A stretch of 60,000 bases of DNA from Cryptomeria japonica. Taxonomy: Eukaryota > Streptophyta > Pinopsida > Cupressales > Cupressaceae. Below the pieces are notes generated by a model. That model searched no databases, was not told the origin of the DNA, and saw only the letters and a program-made list of their open reading frames with translations. A program made the translations under genes and the position numbers. Positions 22,521 to 33,363 of the stretch are shown piece after piece (position 1 is the stretch's first letter; the number at the start of each line of letters is the position of its first letter). The stretch is from contig NC_081406.1 in assembly GCF_030272615.1 (NCBI RefSeq), forward strand, positions 459,634,072-459,694,071, given 5' to 3'.

Positions 22521-23310
22521 ATCTCCACCATCCCCACCATCACCCTCTATTAGCTCTCCTAGATCTGTCAGCCATTGAAATGGATGATCTGCCTAATATG
22601 CATTGTACTCGACATCCATCCCTGCATCCTCCACATCTGCCAAAATAACCCAAGGCATGGGACCATCTTGCATTTGTGGTACTACCTGATCATAAGACAA
22701 TAACGGACCTAAATGTGGCTGATCTCTCACTGTCTATGCATACATCCCTGAGCCATGTGGCATCCAATGTCTCCTATTGAATTGCCTGCATACTCTGTCT
22801 ATCAATTGTCACTCAATGATATATGGTGTCCTCCCGATTAGATACCTAGTCCTAAACACATATGGCAGATTGACTACGTCATCCTCCCACTCCTCATAAT
22901 CTCAGTAAGGCCTCCATACTACACTGTCTATCTCATCGATCACTTAGCGCCAATACTCTAGCCTCCCAATACATGGCTAGGAAGTAATCATATCATACAA
23001 ATGTACATAACTTTGCCCATGTCCCCTACCTCTAAAGTCTATTGTTCATGTAACCAGAAGATGCTCATATGCCCATACCTGCAATAATGTCACTCCACAC
23101 CCCAATCCCACTGATCCGTGACACACAAAATGATGCATCTTATAACACAAGTGTGACAGTAGACATGACCCCCATGCAAAACTGGTGTGCTTAGTCACCA
23201 ATGTCTCTAGAGTCCTCCCCCATCCCACATACAACCCTCATGTCGCCCTGTCCGTATAGAAAAACCCACTGATAACTCTTGTGAGCACCACCAGTAGAGC
23301 CAATCCTGTA

Positions 23311-23315
23311 GCTAT
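23311..23315. repeat. C1 target-site duplication, left
   Basis: GCTAT, identical to 31041-31045. Confidence 0.9.
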
Positions 23316-24483
23316 TGTTGGCATTTTTGATATTTATATTGTGATTTTCATTGATGGACACACACTTGTATTGAGATCCCCTTTGTATGTATGAGCTAGA
23401 GCTCAACCAGTATTTGTTCCAATTCTAGTCTTTAGACTAATGATTTTGCAGAATGTGTTTCCCAGTCTGAAGCAGCATGACGACCCCAAGCAGTTCGTAG
23501 ATCTCAATTGGTACAAGGGAGAAAAGCGGCACAACACATTCTCACCAGTCTTCATTTTTTTCAAACCGGCAACCAATATTTTGTATGAACTGGTAATACT
23601 CTGTGATGAGGTACCAGCTGACATTTTGTGATGAGTTACCAACCCACTGATTGATTGATGGTGCCAACACACTGACGGTGCTTTTTGTGTCATGTTACTG
23701 AATATTTCTAGATTCATTGAACCTAGGAAATTGTAATGTAATCCTATTGGACTAACATGAAATTAGATTCCTTTAAAAGGACATCACTTCTAGGGTTTTG
23801 AGTTGTTGAAACTGTTGCTGAAAGGGTTTATGGTGTGGCTAGGGTTTAAGGTGATTGTTGAGTTGTTGTAAGAGCGATCTTAACTGAGAAGATCAAGGTG
23901 TAGATAGAAAGAGATAGAAAAGATTGAAGTAATGCTGGAGTGCATTAGCAGTGAACTATACTAGATCTAATCAAGCAGTTTGTGCTATAAGATAGATCAA
24001 ACACTTGTTGATTACTCACATCTTTGACAAGTCTGTAGCCCTTAACCGGGCAGGCCTCAAAGCCTTTGTAAAATCCTCTAACAAGGTGGTTCACTTCTGT
24101 GAATCTAAAATCCTCTAACAAGATAGTCTTTAATCGGACTTATCTCCTAACAGAGATTGTGATTCCTAACAAGATCTATTTTGGTGAAGAACATTGTAAG
24201 ACCTTAACCGGTCTAACCTTAATCGGTTTGGTTTCTATTCTGCAGATAGTGACTTGTGAGTTCCATCTCACCGTGGTTTATCCCAGTTGGGTTTCCACGT
24301 CAAATATCTTGTGTTATGGTTGTATTGCTTTTGTGGGTGAATGCTTTATTCGCATTTTGGTTTGCATGTGTGATAACCAGTCTATCTGTTAGACTGTTTT
24401 ACCAGTTTATCTTCAGACTATGTAAGTGTTTAAGGACAGAGATTTTTGGCATACTAATTCAAGCCCCCTCTTAGTATTCATCA
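23316..24483 (+). repeat. C1 5' LTR
   Basis: Starts TGTTGGCATTTTTGA and ends TATTCATCA. It matches 29860-31040 throughout, the main difference being about 15 extra bases ('CCGGTATGTTGTAT' region, about 29965) in the 3' copy. TTTAAAAGG near 23775 is a possible TATA-like element. Confidence 0.9.
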
Positions 24484-24485
24484 AT

Positions 24486-24498
24486 TGGTATCAGAGCC
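24486..24498 (+). other. C1 primer-binding site, initiator-Met tRNA type
   Basis: TGGTATCAGAGCC, two bases after the LTR end, as in the copia element at the left edge of the window. Confidence 0.95.
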
Positions 24499-24533
24499 AA
24501 CCTTTCTATAAGTTTAACCACTTGGAAAGAGAT

Positions 24534-25797
24534 ATGGGGGAATACACTCAACGGCTCACTAAGTCTAAGCAAGCCTATGATGATCTTATGGTCAAATACA
24601 AGGCATCTCAAGCAAAAAGGAGAGAACATGCAGAAAAGTCGATGGAGCTATTTGAAAGTATCTCTGAAGATGAAGCTAATATGGAAGCCATGATTGCAGA
24701 AGTGAATAAGCTAAATGATTCAAACTCCAATCTGAGAAAGGAGTTGGAAGGACTGACTATCCAGTTTAGTCAAGAGCTTGAAAACCATAGGAAAGCTGAA
24801 GATTGAGTAAAGGACAGAGATCATGAGATCTCCAAGTTGAAACAAGAGATTAGTGCACTGACTGCTCGCCTTCATGAGAGCAGGATGGAAAAGGAAGACA
24901 TGCAAGGTGAACTGAACATAGCCATCTCTGAAAATACAAGTCTAATGGAGACAAATACTACTATTTCCAAAGAACTCTCTGAGTCAAAGGAAATACTTGC
25001 TAAGTTTGGCAAAAGTACTGTCAAGCTAGAGCAAAAGCTTGAGTCATCTAGACTGGCAAAGAATACCAATGGTCTTGGTTTCTCTGGACATGAGGAAGGA
25101 GAATCCTCAGGAACAAATGTTGAAGCATCAAAGAAGCAATCGGCACTCAAAGGAAAAGGTAAAAAAAAATTCAAACCTCTTTGCTTTAACTGTCTTAAAG
25201 AAGGACACACTGCCAATGTATGTAGGAGCAAAGCCTACAATAATTTTTCCATATTTTATCAATAGTGTACCTACATCCAATAATTTCAATGGTCATTGTT
25301 ATTCATGCAACAATTTTGGGCATAGAGCATCTGAATGCAGGTGTGTCATGAACAATACCGAAAGATATCCTCAGAGGACCCAAGAAGCTAGTCTAGAATC
25401 TTTTGTAAACCGAAACCCTAACTGGTTCGATGCCTGCAATTATCAGTCAAGCAACAATGGTTATCAACTGGCAACCGGATGGAGAGAAAATTGTTGGATT
25501 TGTCATGGACATGGACACACTACGGCTACATGCAGAAGGAAGAATGGAAATATGAACAATGGACCTTGGAGAGAACTTGGATTGGTTTGCTATCACTGCA
25601 ACAAACCGGCTCACATTGCAAGATTCTGCAGAAGCAGAAAGAGTATATCTGATGATATACTGGTCACTCAAAAAGGAGAAGTTGATGTTGAAAAAGTTCA
25701 AGTGGACATGAACAAAACTTGGAGGAAGAAACCAACAATGTTGGAAGAGGAACCAGTTTCTACACCTAGTGTGGAAATATTGGAACCAGTAAACTAA
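24534..25797 (+). pseudogene. C1 gag-like protein with four zinc knuckles
   Basis: ATG at 24534 ('MGEYTQRLTKSK'), 36 bases after the primer site. About 200 residues of predicted coiled coil come first. Four CCHC knuckles follow: 'CFNCLKEGHTANVC', 'CYSCNNFGHRASEC', 'CWICHGHGHTTATC' and 'CYHCNKPAHIARFC' (about 25185-25630). The usual copia capsid N-terminus (the FNG-x-NY-x-x-W region, seen at 199-471) is missing, so this is a gag C-terminal half starting directly in the coil. It probably binds RNA. A TGA at 24804 and a one-base shift near 25245 break it. The terminal stop is TAA at 25795. Confidence 0.8.
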
Positions 25798-26243
25798 TCT
25801 CCAAAGAAGCTTATGGGGAGCAAATGGTGAAATGATTGTGAAACCCTGATTACACTGATAAAAGACCTTAACCGGTACGTGATACCTGTCGCTTGGCACA
25901 AGACCAGAAATGTTAAAGGAGGCAAATTAGGGTTTTTACCCTAATAAAGGAGCATTAATGGTGGTAGGTGAGAGACATGTATAAAAGAATATTTCAAATA
26001 ATTTCTCACTATCTGTTTTCGAGCGAAGAAAAGTTTTCAAGTCCAGAGCGAAGAAAAGGCAATTAGAGCTAAGATTTCAAGAAATTGATAAATCTTGAAG
26101 GAGATTCAAATCCAATTTGCAAGCGGTCGTGGAGAACACAAAGCGGTGATTCGGCAACCGACGGAGAGTGGAGTGAAGTAGAATCAAGAAGCCCTAAATT
26201 TGCATTTTAAAGGTATTTTTCGTGTTCTTTAAAATACTCAACA
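25798..26243 (+). promoter_or_regulatory. Promoter-like leader of C1 second ORF
   Basis: Between the two ORFs lie TATAAAAG (25980-25987), a purine-rich leader with a repeated 'GAGCGAAGAAAAG', and 'CAACAATGGCTTCC' around the next start, an excellent plant translation context. This looks like a separate transcription unit. Expression is inferred, not shown. Confidence 0.5.
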
Positions 26244-29200
26244 ATGGCTTCCTCATCTCATACCAGTTCTAGTACATCCATTGAGTCGGAAAGTTTTATT
26301 CAGAGGAAGTCCAAATATAATGCCTTATCACAAGTTCTGGCTGGAGTCATAGTTGAAGAAGGAATTTCTGATTATATTGATTGGAAAATAGATGACCTAG
26401 GGTCTGTAGCTATTGACACCGAGTTAGGTTTATTTTGCGGCAAGGACAAAAGGATCAAACTAGAGTTTAGTATCCTAGAGAAGAAGAAACTCCATAATCT
26501 AGTATACTTTCTAGAAGATTTTACGGAGGATCACATCAGGATCATTTTGAGCAGAGTCCATGGTGACAAGTACCTGGAGAAGATGCATGATATCACGCCT
26601 GAGGCAATTCATGCAGTCACCGGTTTTTGCAACATAGGGGAAATGCCAACCCTAAGAACGGTAAGCAAAACTGAAATGGCCAAGCTCACCGGTTCAACGA
26701 GTGACTCACGGGGTATGACAATTAATCCTATCAAGGATGATCTCGTGAAATATGCCTACATGTTGATAGGGTACAGAATGTTTTCAGCCAGCATGATTAA
26801 TTCGGTATCTGTTGCAGCGGTAAATGCTGCTTACTGAATGATTAAAGAGGATTCATCTTTTGACTTATGCACCGATATGTAGAGGCAACTCCTGTTAAAT
26901 CTAAAGGCGATCAAACAGGACAATGCACTGAGGTTTAAGTTGGGACAACTACTGATAGGGTTGTTCTTCTATTTCCAAGGTTACTTTCCTAGAGTAGGAG
27001 ATGTCTAGTGGTCTCCTAACCAACCGGTAACCAAGCAGATCAAGGAAAGAATACAAGCCATTGGAACCGGTTACCCTGAAGTACTAAACAAATATTTTGA
27101 TGAGTTTAGAAGAAAGATGAGTCAAATGGTAAGGATATCAGGTGATATAGTTAAGAAATATGAAGATGACATCTATTTCACCATTCAGGTGGACAAATGT
27201 TTAATGGAGGCTGTTGAGCCTAGAATGGAGGAAGTAAAGCCAACAGGCTATGAAGTTATGTATGATATGCTCGAAGGGTATGCCTCAACCCTTATTGCCT
27301 CGCCTCTTGATCCAAAGGCTAAAAGGACTAGAACCTACTTGGAGAGGATTGCACCAGCTGAAGAACCATCGGTTAAGAAAGGAAAAGAACTAGCAACAAA
27401 GAAAGCCAAAGCAGTGCCTGCAGCATCGACACCAGCTACCACTACAACTCCAAGAGTGACCAAGTGGTCACCGGTAAAGAAGAAACCAGAGGAGACAACG
27501 GCAAAAGTCTTTGAAAGAAAAAGGAAGATGAAGACAAATGAATTGGACTCTGAAGAGACCAAGTCTGATGAAAAGCCAAAGAAGGCCAGACAGACAAAGA
27601 AAATGAAGAAGAATGAACCGGTAGCATACGCACCGGTAAATATTGACATCTCCTCATACAAACCTTTGACACATTTTCAAAGCACAGTTAAGAATATTAG
27701 GAGAAAATTGCTTCATGATTTAGTAGATTATTATGATGATTTTAGTGATGAGGAAAAGGAAGAAGTACTAAAGGAAATCATCATTTATTTATGTAAAAAT
27801 GACTAGTCACCATCAGAGATCAAATCTCAGACACCAGAATCTTTATTTAAAGCATTAGATAATAAATGGTGCATTGCCATTGAAAAGGAACAGGAGATTA
27901 GGGAGAAAGTCTTTGCATAGTACTTTCCTGACCTCTCAAATTCAGAATTGTTTGATGTGTTGGACCAAAATAAAGGTCTCTTCTTCACAAGGAGAAGAAG
28001 ACTCTGATTGTTGGAGGGGAGAATTGAAGATGTTGAAAAAGATACTCATCAGCATATGGATTATGCTATCAACTCTCACAAAGCAAAAATGGCCAACCTC
28101 CAAGCAGAAAAAGAACCGACTGTTTCCAAACCAGATGAAGTATTTGATGAGGAAGGAAACCTAGTTGAAGAACCAATCGACACTATTGATGTCGATGCCC
28201 TAGATGTAGATGATGTCACTCAGGACATACCTTCTGAGGGAACAGAACAGTGGCAACAAGTTGAACAGGGTGGCGAGCAAGCTAAGGACAAATAGGAAGT
28301 AGCTCAAGAATAGGAAGAGAAGAAGAAGAGGAAGAGGAGAAATGAAAAGATGAAGAAGAGAAGAAGCAAGAAGAGGAAAGGAAGAAAAGAAGAAGAAGGA
28401 AGAGGAAGAAAAGAAGAAGAAGGAAGAGGAAGAAAAGAAGAAGAAGGAAGAGGAAGAGAAGAAAAAGATGGAAGAAGAAGAAAAGAAGAAGAAGGAAGAA
28501 AAAGAGAAAGAAGAGGAAAAGAGGGAAGAAGAAGACAAGGAACAAAATAAAGAAGTAGAGAAAAGGAAGAAGGCAGAAGCAGACAAGGTAGCAAAAGAAA
28601 TGGAGAGTACTCTGATGGAGACTCCGAAGGAAACCAGGATTCAAGCCAAACCGGCTGATATCTCCAGTCCTATAGATCTTCAATCTGCAAGTGAGTTAGA
28701 GCTAATGCAAAGCATCAAGGTTGCTCAAGAGTGCCTTGAGATCATTCACAGGAAAAAGGAACAAGACATAATTCAGGCGGCTGTAGACACCCTTACCAGT
28801 TTAATCCCCGGTACCAATCTTCTTGACACTGAATCATCACTAGCACAACTCAAACTACTATGTACTGTAGTGGATGATCAGGTGCAGAGCCTGGAAGAAG
28901 CAGCTGAGGCAAATGTCAAGAAAGAGAATCAAAAGGCTCTTAGCATTGCTTTGGTGAAAAAGATGAATGAGCTTAGGACTGAACTGCTGAAAGACCAAAA
29001 GGACATAAGGAATGCCTTGGATGAGGGAAACTTGCTACTAAGCAAAATCTGTCAACATCATCTATTCTACGACGATGTGCTAGCTAAGAAGCAACTGCTT
29101 CAAACAGACTTATAGTCCTACTTGGGCACATTTAAGACACCTTATGATTCCTTTGCAACATATGGGCAAATCGTTCACCGGTTCTAGATCCAGTCAGCCA

Positions 29201-29479
29201 AAATAGAGCAAGAGATCAGTACACGATCTAAAGATTTGCAGGAAATACAACTAGTTTTACTTCCACATCTATAAATTCTTCAGAAGTGTTATCTGAACCT
29301 GGATGCCTTGACAGTCACGCAGGAGCTGAGCAAAGTTGATGCCATGGAGGAACAGGTATACCAAATGCAAACAGAAAAAGAAGTGGCCACCTCTTTACTT
29401 GAGTCCTAGTCTCTATCCATGAAACAATTTTTCCAGGACTATAAATCAGTTTTTCACAAATATTATTCATTGTTGTCAT
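26244..29479 (+). pseudogene. C1 second ORF, coiled-coil protein of unknown function
   Basis: About 1,080 codons. N-terminal domain (26244-27300): 'MASSSHTSSSTSIESESF', 'LHNLVYFLEDFTEDHIRIIL', 'ITPEAIHAVTGF', 'GMTINPIKDDLVKYAYMLIG' and 'GQLLIGLFFYFQGYFPRVGD'. A Lys/Pro-rich linker (27300-27640) and acidic region (28120-28290) follow, then a Glu/Lys-rich low-complexity helix (28320-28560) and a coiled coil to about 29480. In-frame stops: TGA 26835 and 28005; TAG 26880, 27006, 27804, 27918, 28293 and 28311. A frameshift lies in the GA-rich tract near 28320-28470. I do not recognise a named family. It has no nuclease or polymerase motif. It could be a captured gene or an accessory ORF. Confidence 0.65.
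28316..28560 (+). repeat. GA-rich microsatellite-like coding tract
   Basis: Imperfect repeats of GAAGAAGAGGAAGAG encode alternating Glu/Lys. Slippage here explains the frame change in the C1 second ORF. Confidence 0.8.
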
Positions 29480-29847
29480 AAACTTTTTATTTATATCAAA
29501 TGGAAATAAGGTTGTTCAACGATACTTTGTCATTGTTGGAAAAGGGGGAGAAGTATCTATTTTTGGTTTTAAAATTTTGATCTTCTGATACAGGGGGAGA
29601 AGTACTCTATCTATTTTGAAGACGAATAGGGAGAAGCATCTGTTTTTGAAATTTTGATATATGTTTTGATATATGATATATGCTCTGATGTCTCAATGAT
29701 TATGCTCTGTATGCAAAATTGCTATACATTGTGTTGATTAAGGGATAGCGTATATGCTTAGGGGGAGCAATTTTGTTTATGGCAAGTTTTTGTTGAAAAA
29801 AACTTAGATGTAAAATTTTTATTTTCCTAAGTGTTGCCATCAATGCC

Positions 29848-29858
29848 AAAGGGGGAGA
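29848..29858 (+). other. C1 polypurine tract
   Basis: AAAGGGGGAGA directly precedes the 3' LTR. Similar tracts lie upstream at 29540-29552 and 29590-29602. Confidence 0.85.
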
Positions 29859-29859
29859 T

Positions 29860-31040
29860 TGTTGCCATTTTTGATGTTTATGTTATGATTGTCATTGATG
29901 GACACACACTTGTATTGAGATCCCCTTTGTATGTATGAGCTAGAGCTCAACCGGTATTTGTTCCAACCGGTATGTTGTATTCTAGTCTTTAGACTAATGA
30001 TTTTGCAGAATGTGTTTCCCTGTCTGAAGCGACATGATGACCCCAAGTGGTTTGTAGATCTCAACTGGTACAAGGGAGAAAAGTGACACAACACATTCTT
30101 ACCAGTCTCCATTTTTGTCAAACTGGCAACTGGTATTTTGTATGCACCAATAATACTTTGTGATGAGTTACCAATCCGCATTTTGTGATGAGTTACCAAC
30201 CCACCGATTGATTGACAGTGCCGACACACTGACGGTGCTTTTTGTGTCGTGTTACTGAGTATGTATAGATTCATTGAACGTAGGAAATTGTAATGTAATC
30301 CTATTGGACCGACATGAAATTAGATTCCTTTAAAAGGACATCATGTCTAGGGTTTTGAGTTGTTGAAACTGTTGCTAAAAGTGTTTATGTTGTGGCTAGG
30401 GTTTAAGGTGATTGTTGAGTTGTTGTAAGAGCGATCTTATCTAAGAAGATTGAGTTGTAAACAGAAAGAGATAGAGAAGACTGAAGTAATGCTCGAGTGC
30501 ATTAGCAGTGAACTACACTGGATCTAATCAAGCAGTTTGTGCTATAAGATAGATCAAACACTTAATGATTACTCACATTTTTGACAAGTTTGTAGCCCTT
30601 AACTGGGTAGGCCTCAAAGCCTTTGTAAAATCCTCTAACAAGGTGGTTTGCTTCTATGTATCTAAAATCCTCTAACAAGGTACTCTTTAATCGGACTTAT
30701 CTCCTAACATAGATTGAGATTCCTAACAGGATCTGTTCTGGTGAAGAACATTGTAAGACCTTAACCAGTCTGACCTTAACTGGTCTAGTTTCTATTCTAC
30801 AGATAGTGACTTGTGAGTTCCATTTCATCGTGGTTTATCCCAGTTGGGTTTCCACTTCAAATATCTTGTGTTATGGTTGTATTGCTTTTGTGGGTGAATG
30901 CTTTATTCACATTTTGGTTTGCATGTGTGATAACCGGTCTGTCTGTTAGACTTTTTTACTGATTTATCTTCAGAATGTGTAAGTGTTTAAGGACAGAGAT
31001 TTTTGGCATACTAATTCACCCCCCCTGTTAGTATTCATCA
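29860..31040 (+). repeat. C1 3' LTR
   Basis: Starts TGTTGCCATTTTTGA and ends TATTCATCA, followed by GCTAT. Highly similar to the 5' LTR with scattered, mostly transition, differences. Confidence 0.9.
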
Positions 31041-31045
31041 GCTAT
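31041..31045. repeat. C1 target-site duplication, right
   Basis: GCTAT, identical to 23311-23315. Confidence 0.9.
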
Positions 31046-31440
31046 CATTGTATCCAAGGCCACATTTTGTGCCCTCATTTCTAGTCCTAGATCCTAGAAC
31101 ACTCATCTCAATGCCTTCCTATCTCCCTCTCGATCACAGGGAACCGACTCCCCATCGATCGGTATCCATAGTATCTTATACATATCCTCTAAAGTGATTG
31201 TCATCTCACCCATCAGAAAATGAAACGTGCATGTCTCTGAGTGCCATCTCTCAGTTAATGTAGTCAACAAACCCATGTTTGCTTGAAACTTGGGCATATA
31301 CACAATATATTGCAATCTCATGGCCTCAACTATGACTCTATCCTCCACTATCAGCTTTCGTCGTAATCCTTGAGTCAAAGGATATCTCTCCCATGACTCG
31401 AGCATCGGTAGGTCCTCTTGCAGCCAATCAAATCAACTAT
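31041..31440 (-). pseudogene. PMD protein, N-terminal part (antisense ORF of T1)
   Basis: Minus-strand frame: 'DWLQEDLPMLESWERYPL', 'LTTLTERWHSETCTFHFLMG' and 'EMTITLEDMYKILWIPIDGE', the hallmark start of the plant mobile domain. A Met is at 31405, but the frame stays open a little further up, to about 31440, so the start is uncertain. A TGA/TAG pair (31103 and just below) precedes the C1 insertion. The reading then runs through 'LDTMIATGLALLV' across the junction to 23315. Confidence 0.8.
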
Positions 31441-32552
31441 GTCAATCCTAGTAGTACTCCTTGTTCATCACAAAGTGCTACTTTTTTATCCTAGTGCTTA
31501 TATTTATCATACGAAACTCTATCCTAGTAGTACTCCCGGTTCATCATAGAATTGTCAATTTCAGCCCAATCCAATTGACAACATATGTTTTATCACATAA
31601 TTTTCAATTTATTTGGTACACCCTATTCATCACAAAGTGCCTCGCTCTATCCTATCTTAGGGCCTCTGCTTGAGTGTATCTTCTTGAGTAGTTTCCTGAT
31701 TGACAACATATGTTCTATCACACAATTTTCAATCCTAGCCCTATCTACTTTCCAAGTCTTCCCTAGAGGACCTATTTGAGTGTATCCTCTAAGCAGCTTA
31801 TCCAATCGACAATGTATGTTTATCACATAACTGTCGATTCAACCTTGAAGGTGTAAACATGCTTTAAACTTACACAAATGTGCCTTCCTTGCAAATACAC
31901 ACCTGAAACATACAGACGTGTCTCTATCTTTTATAAGCGCACCTTCTCAATATAGACACGCTCGCATGTGGCACAAACACCTTTGAAATCATAGACACAT
32001 TTAAACTAGACACAGACATGCCTATCCTTCCCAGATGCGCTTCGCACCAACACAAACACACCTTAACTTTTTTTCCCTCCACTTGGCATTTTATATCCCT
32101 ACCTACCATGCATTTATGATAACAATTAATATACCAACATAAAAGGAGGTTTTGTGGTGCTCACCAGCTCTCTTGGATATGTTGGTCTCTGATATCGGTG
32201 ACCATGGTCGAATCAATGTACCAATGTCATCGCTGCTGACTTCTCTCTGCTCTCTCTGCACTCTGATCTCTTAGGTGTGTGGATGACAATGAGGATGTTT
32301 TCCCTCATGGTCTATCTTATATACTACCCTATCCCTAGTCTCCTGAGTCAGTCTTCTTTATCCCATGACTCTGTTACTCTATCCTATCTTGGCAGTCCTT
32401 TCTAGTCTTTCTTTCTTATCGAGAGATTGTCTGCGATCTTTTCAAACATTTTCATGCAATCTCTGGAGGGGAAATATCATTTTCATAATGGGGCAACTTT
32501 GTATCAGTTTATCTTATCTTCTTTGAGTCAACACGACAAGCTACATTGTGTC
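31441..32552 (-). other. Upstream region of the antisense PMD ORF
   Basis: No reading frame is supported. It holds three diverged hairpin units (31571-31840) and, on the minus strand, TATA-like words TATAAAAG (about 31928-31937) and TATATAAG (about 32310). It probably contains the promoter and 5' untranslated region of the antisense ORF. Confidence 0.45.
31571..31840. repeat. Three diverged hairpin repeats
   Basis: Units at 31573-31609, 31698-31734 and 31804-31839 each have short inverted arms round a 24-25-base loop containing 'ACAwATGTTyTATCACA'-like sequence. Arms are AATTGA/TCAATT, GATTGA/TCAATC and AATCGACA/TGTCGATT. The arms change in step. Confidence 0.65.
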
Positions 32553-32566
32553 AAAGAGGGGCAAGA
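32553..32566 (+). other. T1 polypurine tract
   Basis: AAAGAGGGGCAAGA before the 3' LTR start TGTAGATACC. M has AAAGAGGGGCAAAA in the same place. Confidence 0.85.
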
Positions 32567-33363
32567 TGTAGATACCTAAAATTGTCTTGTTTAATTAAAT
32601 AAATATTTTTTATTTATTTAAGTATTTAAGCCTAATTCTTCTATTAATTAAATAAACCGTTAATTAATTAATTAATTCATTAATCCTCTTCTAAGTATTT
32701 CCTCATTTAAATAAATACTTTTAATTATTTAAATTGTCCTTTTCCAAAATTAAATAAATACTTATTTATCTAATCGATCCCATTTCCTCTACTAATTAAA
32801 TAAATCTTTATTTATTTAATTAATTCATTATCCTTTTCTACCCATGACAGATGTCATTCATCTATTAATTCCTACACTACCTAACCCCTTTATCATTTTA
32901 TTATTTCCTCTACCTACCCTCTAATCCTAGCTGACCATTTATCTTTACACCTCTTAATCTTATCCCTCCATTTCTTATAGCGTCTTCTATATAAGAGGAT
33001 GCTTCTTTCATTATGAACCCTAATCATTTGAATTAACTAATGTGCATTCTAATCAATCTTATGCAATCAAGCCTTTTGCTATCAAACTATCAACCACATT
33101 TCTGTTCTTTCTTTAGCTCTTAAGAACACCTAAAATATGAGAGAAAATATATCAACCAAGACCAATGGAGATAGGAAGAATGAAGATTCAAACTCTAGTT
33201 GACATGTGATGGTATAATCTTTTTGATTTTGTTGATTTGCATTGTTTCAGGTAATCTTCATATGTTATGGTGAATCTTTGTTATTGTTAGGCTAGGGTTT
33301 TGTGGTTGAATTCATTTAGTCTTTCAATATTGTTGTTCCATTATCAACTTTTCACCATACACA
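32567..33363 (+). repeat. T1 3' LTR
   Basis: Starts TGTAGATACCTAAAATTG and ends CCATACACA. TATA box TATATAAG is at 32988-32995. Followed by GATAG. Confidence 0.85.

Larger units (their letters stand above)
22085..23315 (-). pseudogene. PMD protein, C-terminal part (antisense ORF of T1)
   Basis: On the minus strand below the C1 insertion the frame reads 'VTKHTSFAWGSCLLSHLCYK', 'GLGCGVTLLQVWAYEHLLVT' (about 23190-23050), then, with stops, 'LPYVFRTRYLIGRTPYIIE', 'RVCRQFNRRHWMPHG' and an acidic, Gly-rich tail. This is the second half of the plant mobile domain (PF10536; aminotransferase-like PMD). PMD proteins occur in plant genes and in mobile elements, and antisense PMD ORFs between pol and the 3' LTR have been described in Tat-type Ty3/gypsy elements, which matches this position. 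The N-terminal half is at 31041-31440; removing C1 plus one GCTAT restores the frame. Confidence 0.8.
23316..31040 (+). mobile_element. C1: non-autonomous copia-type LTR element with second ORF
   Basis: LTRs 23316-24483 and 29860-31040, a perfect 5-bp target duplication GCTAT (23311-23315 and 31041-31045), primer site at 24486 and purine tract at 29848. The 7.7-kb element carries only a gag-like ORF (24534-25797) and a long second ORF (26244 to about 29480). No protease, integrase, reverse transcriptase or RNase H motif is visible in any frame. It must have depended on enzymes of a related copia element. It is inserted in the antisense PMD ORF of T1. Confidence 0.9.
2218..33363 (+). mobile_element. 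T1: Tat-like Ty3/gypsy element, host of a 31-kb nest
   Basis: Two related LTRs in the same orientation (2218-2962 and 32567-33363) bound this region. The left one is followed by a primer site and the right one is preceded by a purine tract, so the pair is correctly polarised. The flanks are AATAG (2213-2217) and GATAG (33364-33368), matching at four of five bases. Own content: leader, gag-protease remnant and an antisense PMD ORF. LTR start, purine tract, leader and gag-protease all resemble element M, placing T1 in the same family. No reverse transcriptase, RNase H or integrase of its own is visible. Later insertions (G1, C1, LINE-like material) account for about 20 kb. Confidence 0.7.

Noticed and set aside
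28200-28683. Long Ser/Phe/Leu-rich minus-strand reading frames
   Set aside because: They are the complement of the GA-rich Glu/Lys tract and look like proteins only through low complexity.
22085-31440. PMD sequence as a host gene hit by C1
   Set aside because: It sits between the T1 LTRs in the antisense position known for Tat elements, and it carries several stops apart from the insertion. A host origin cannot be fully excluded.
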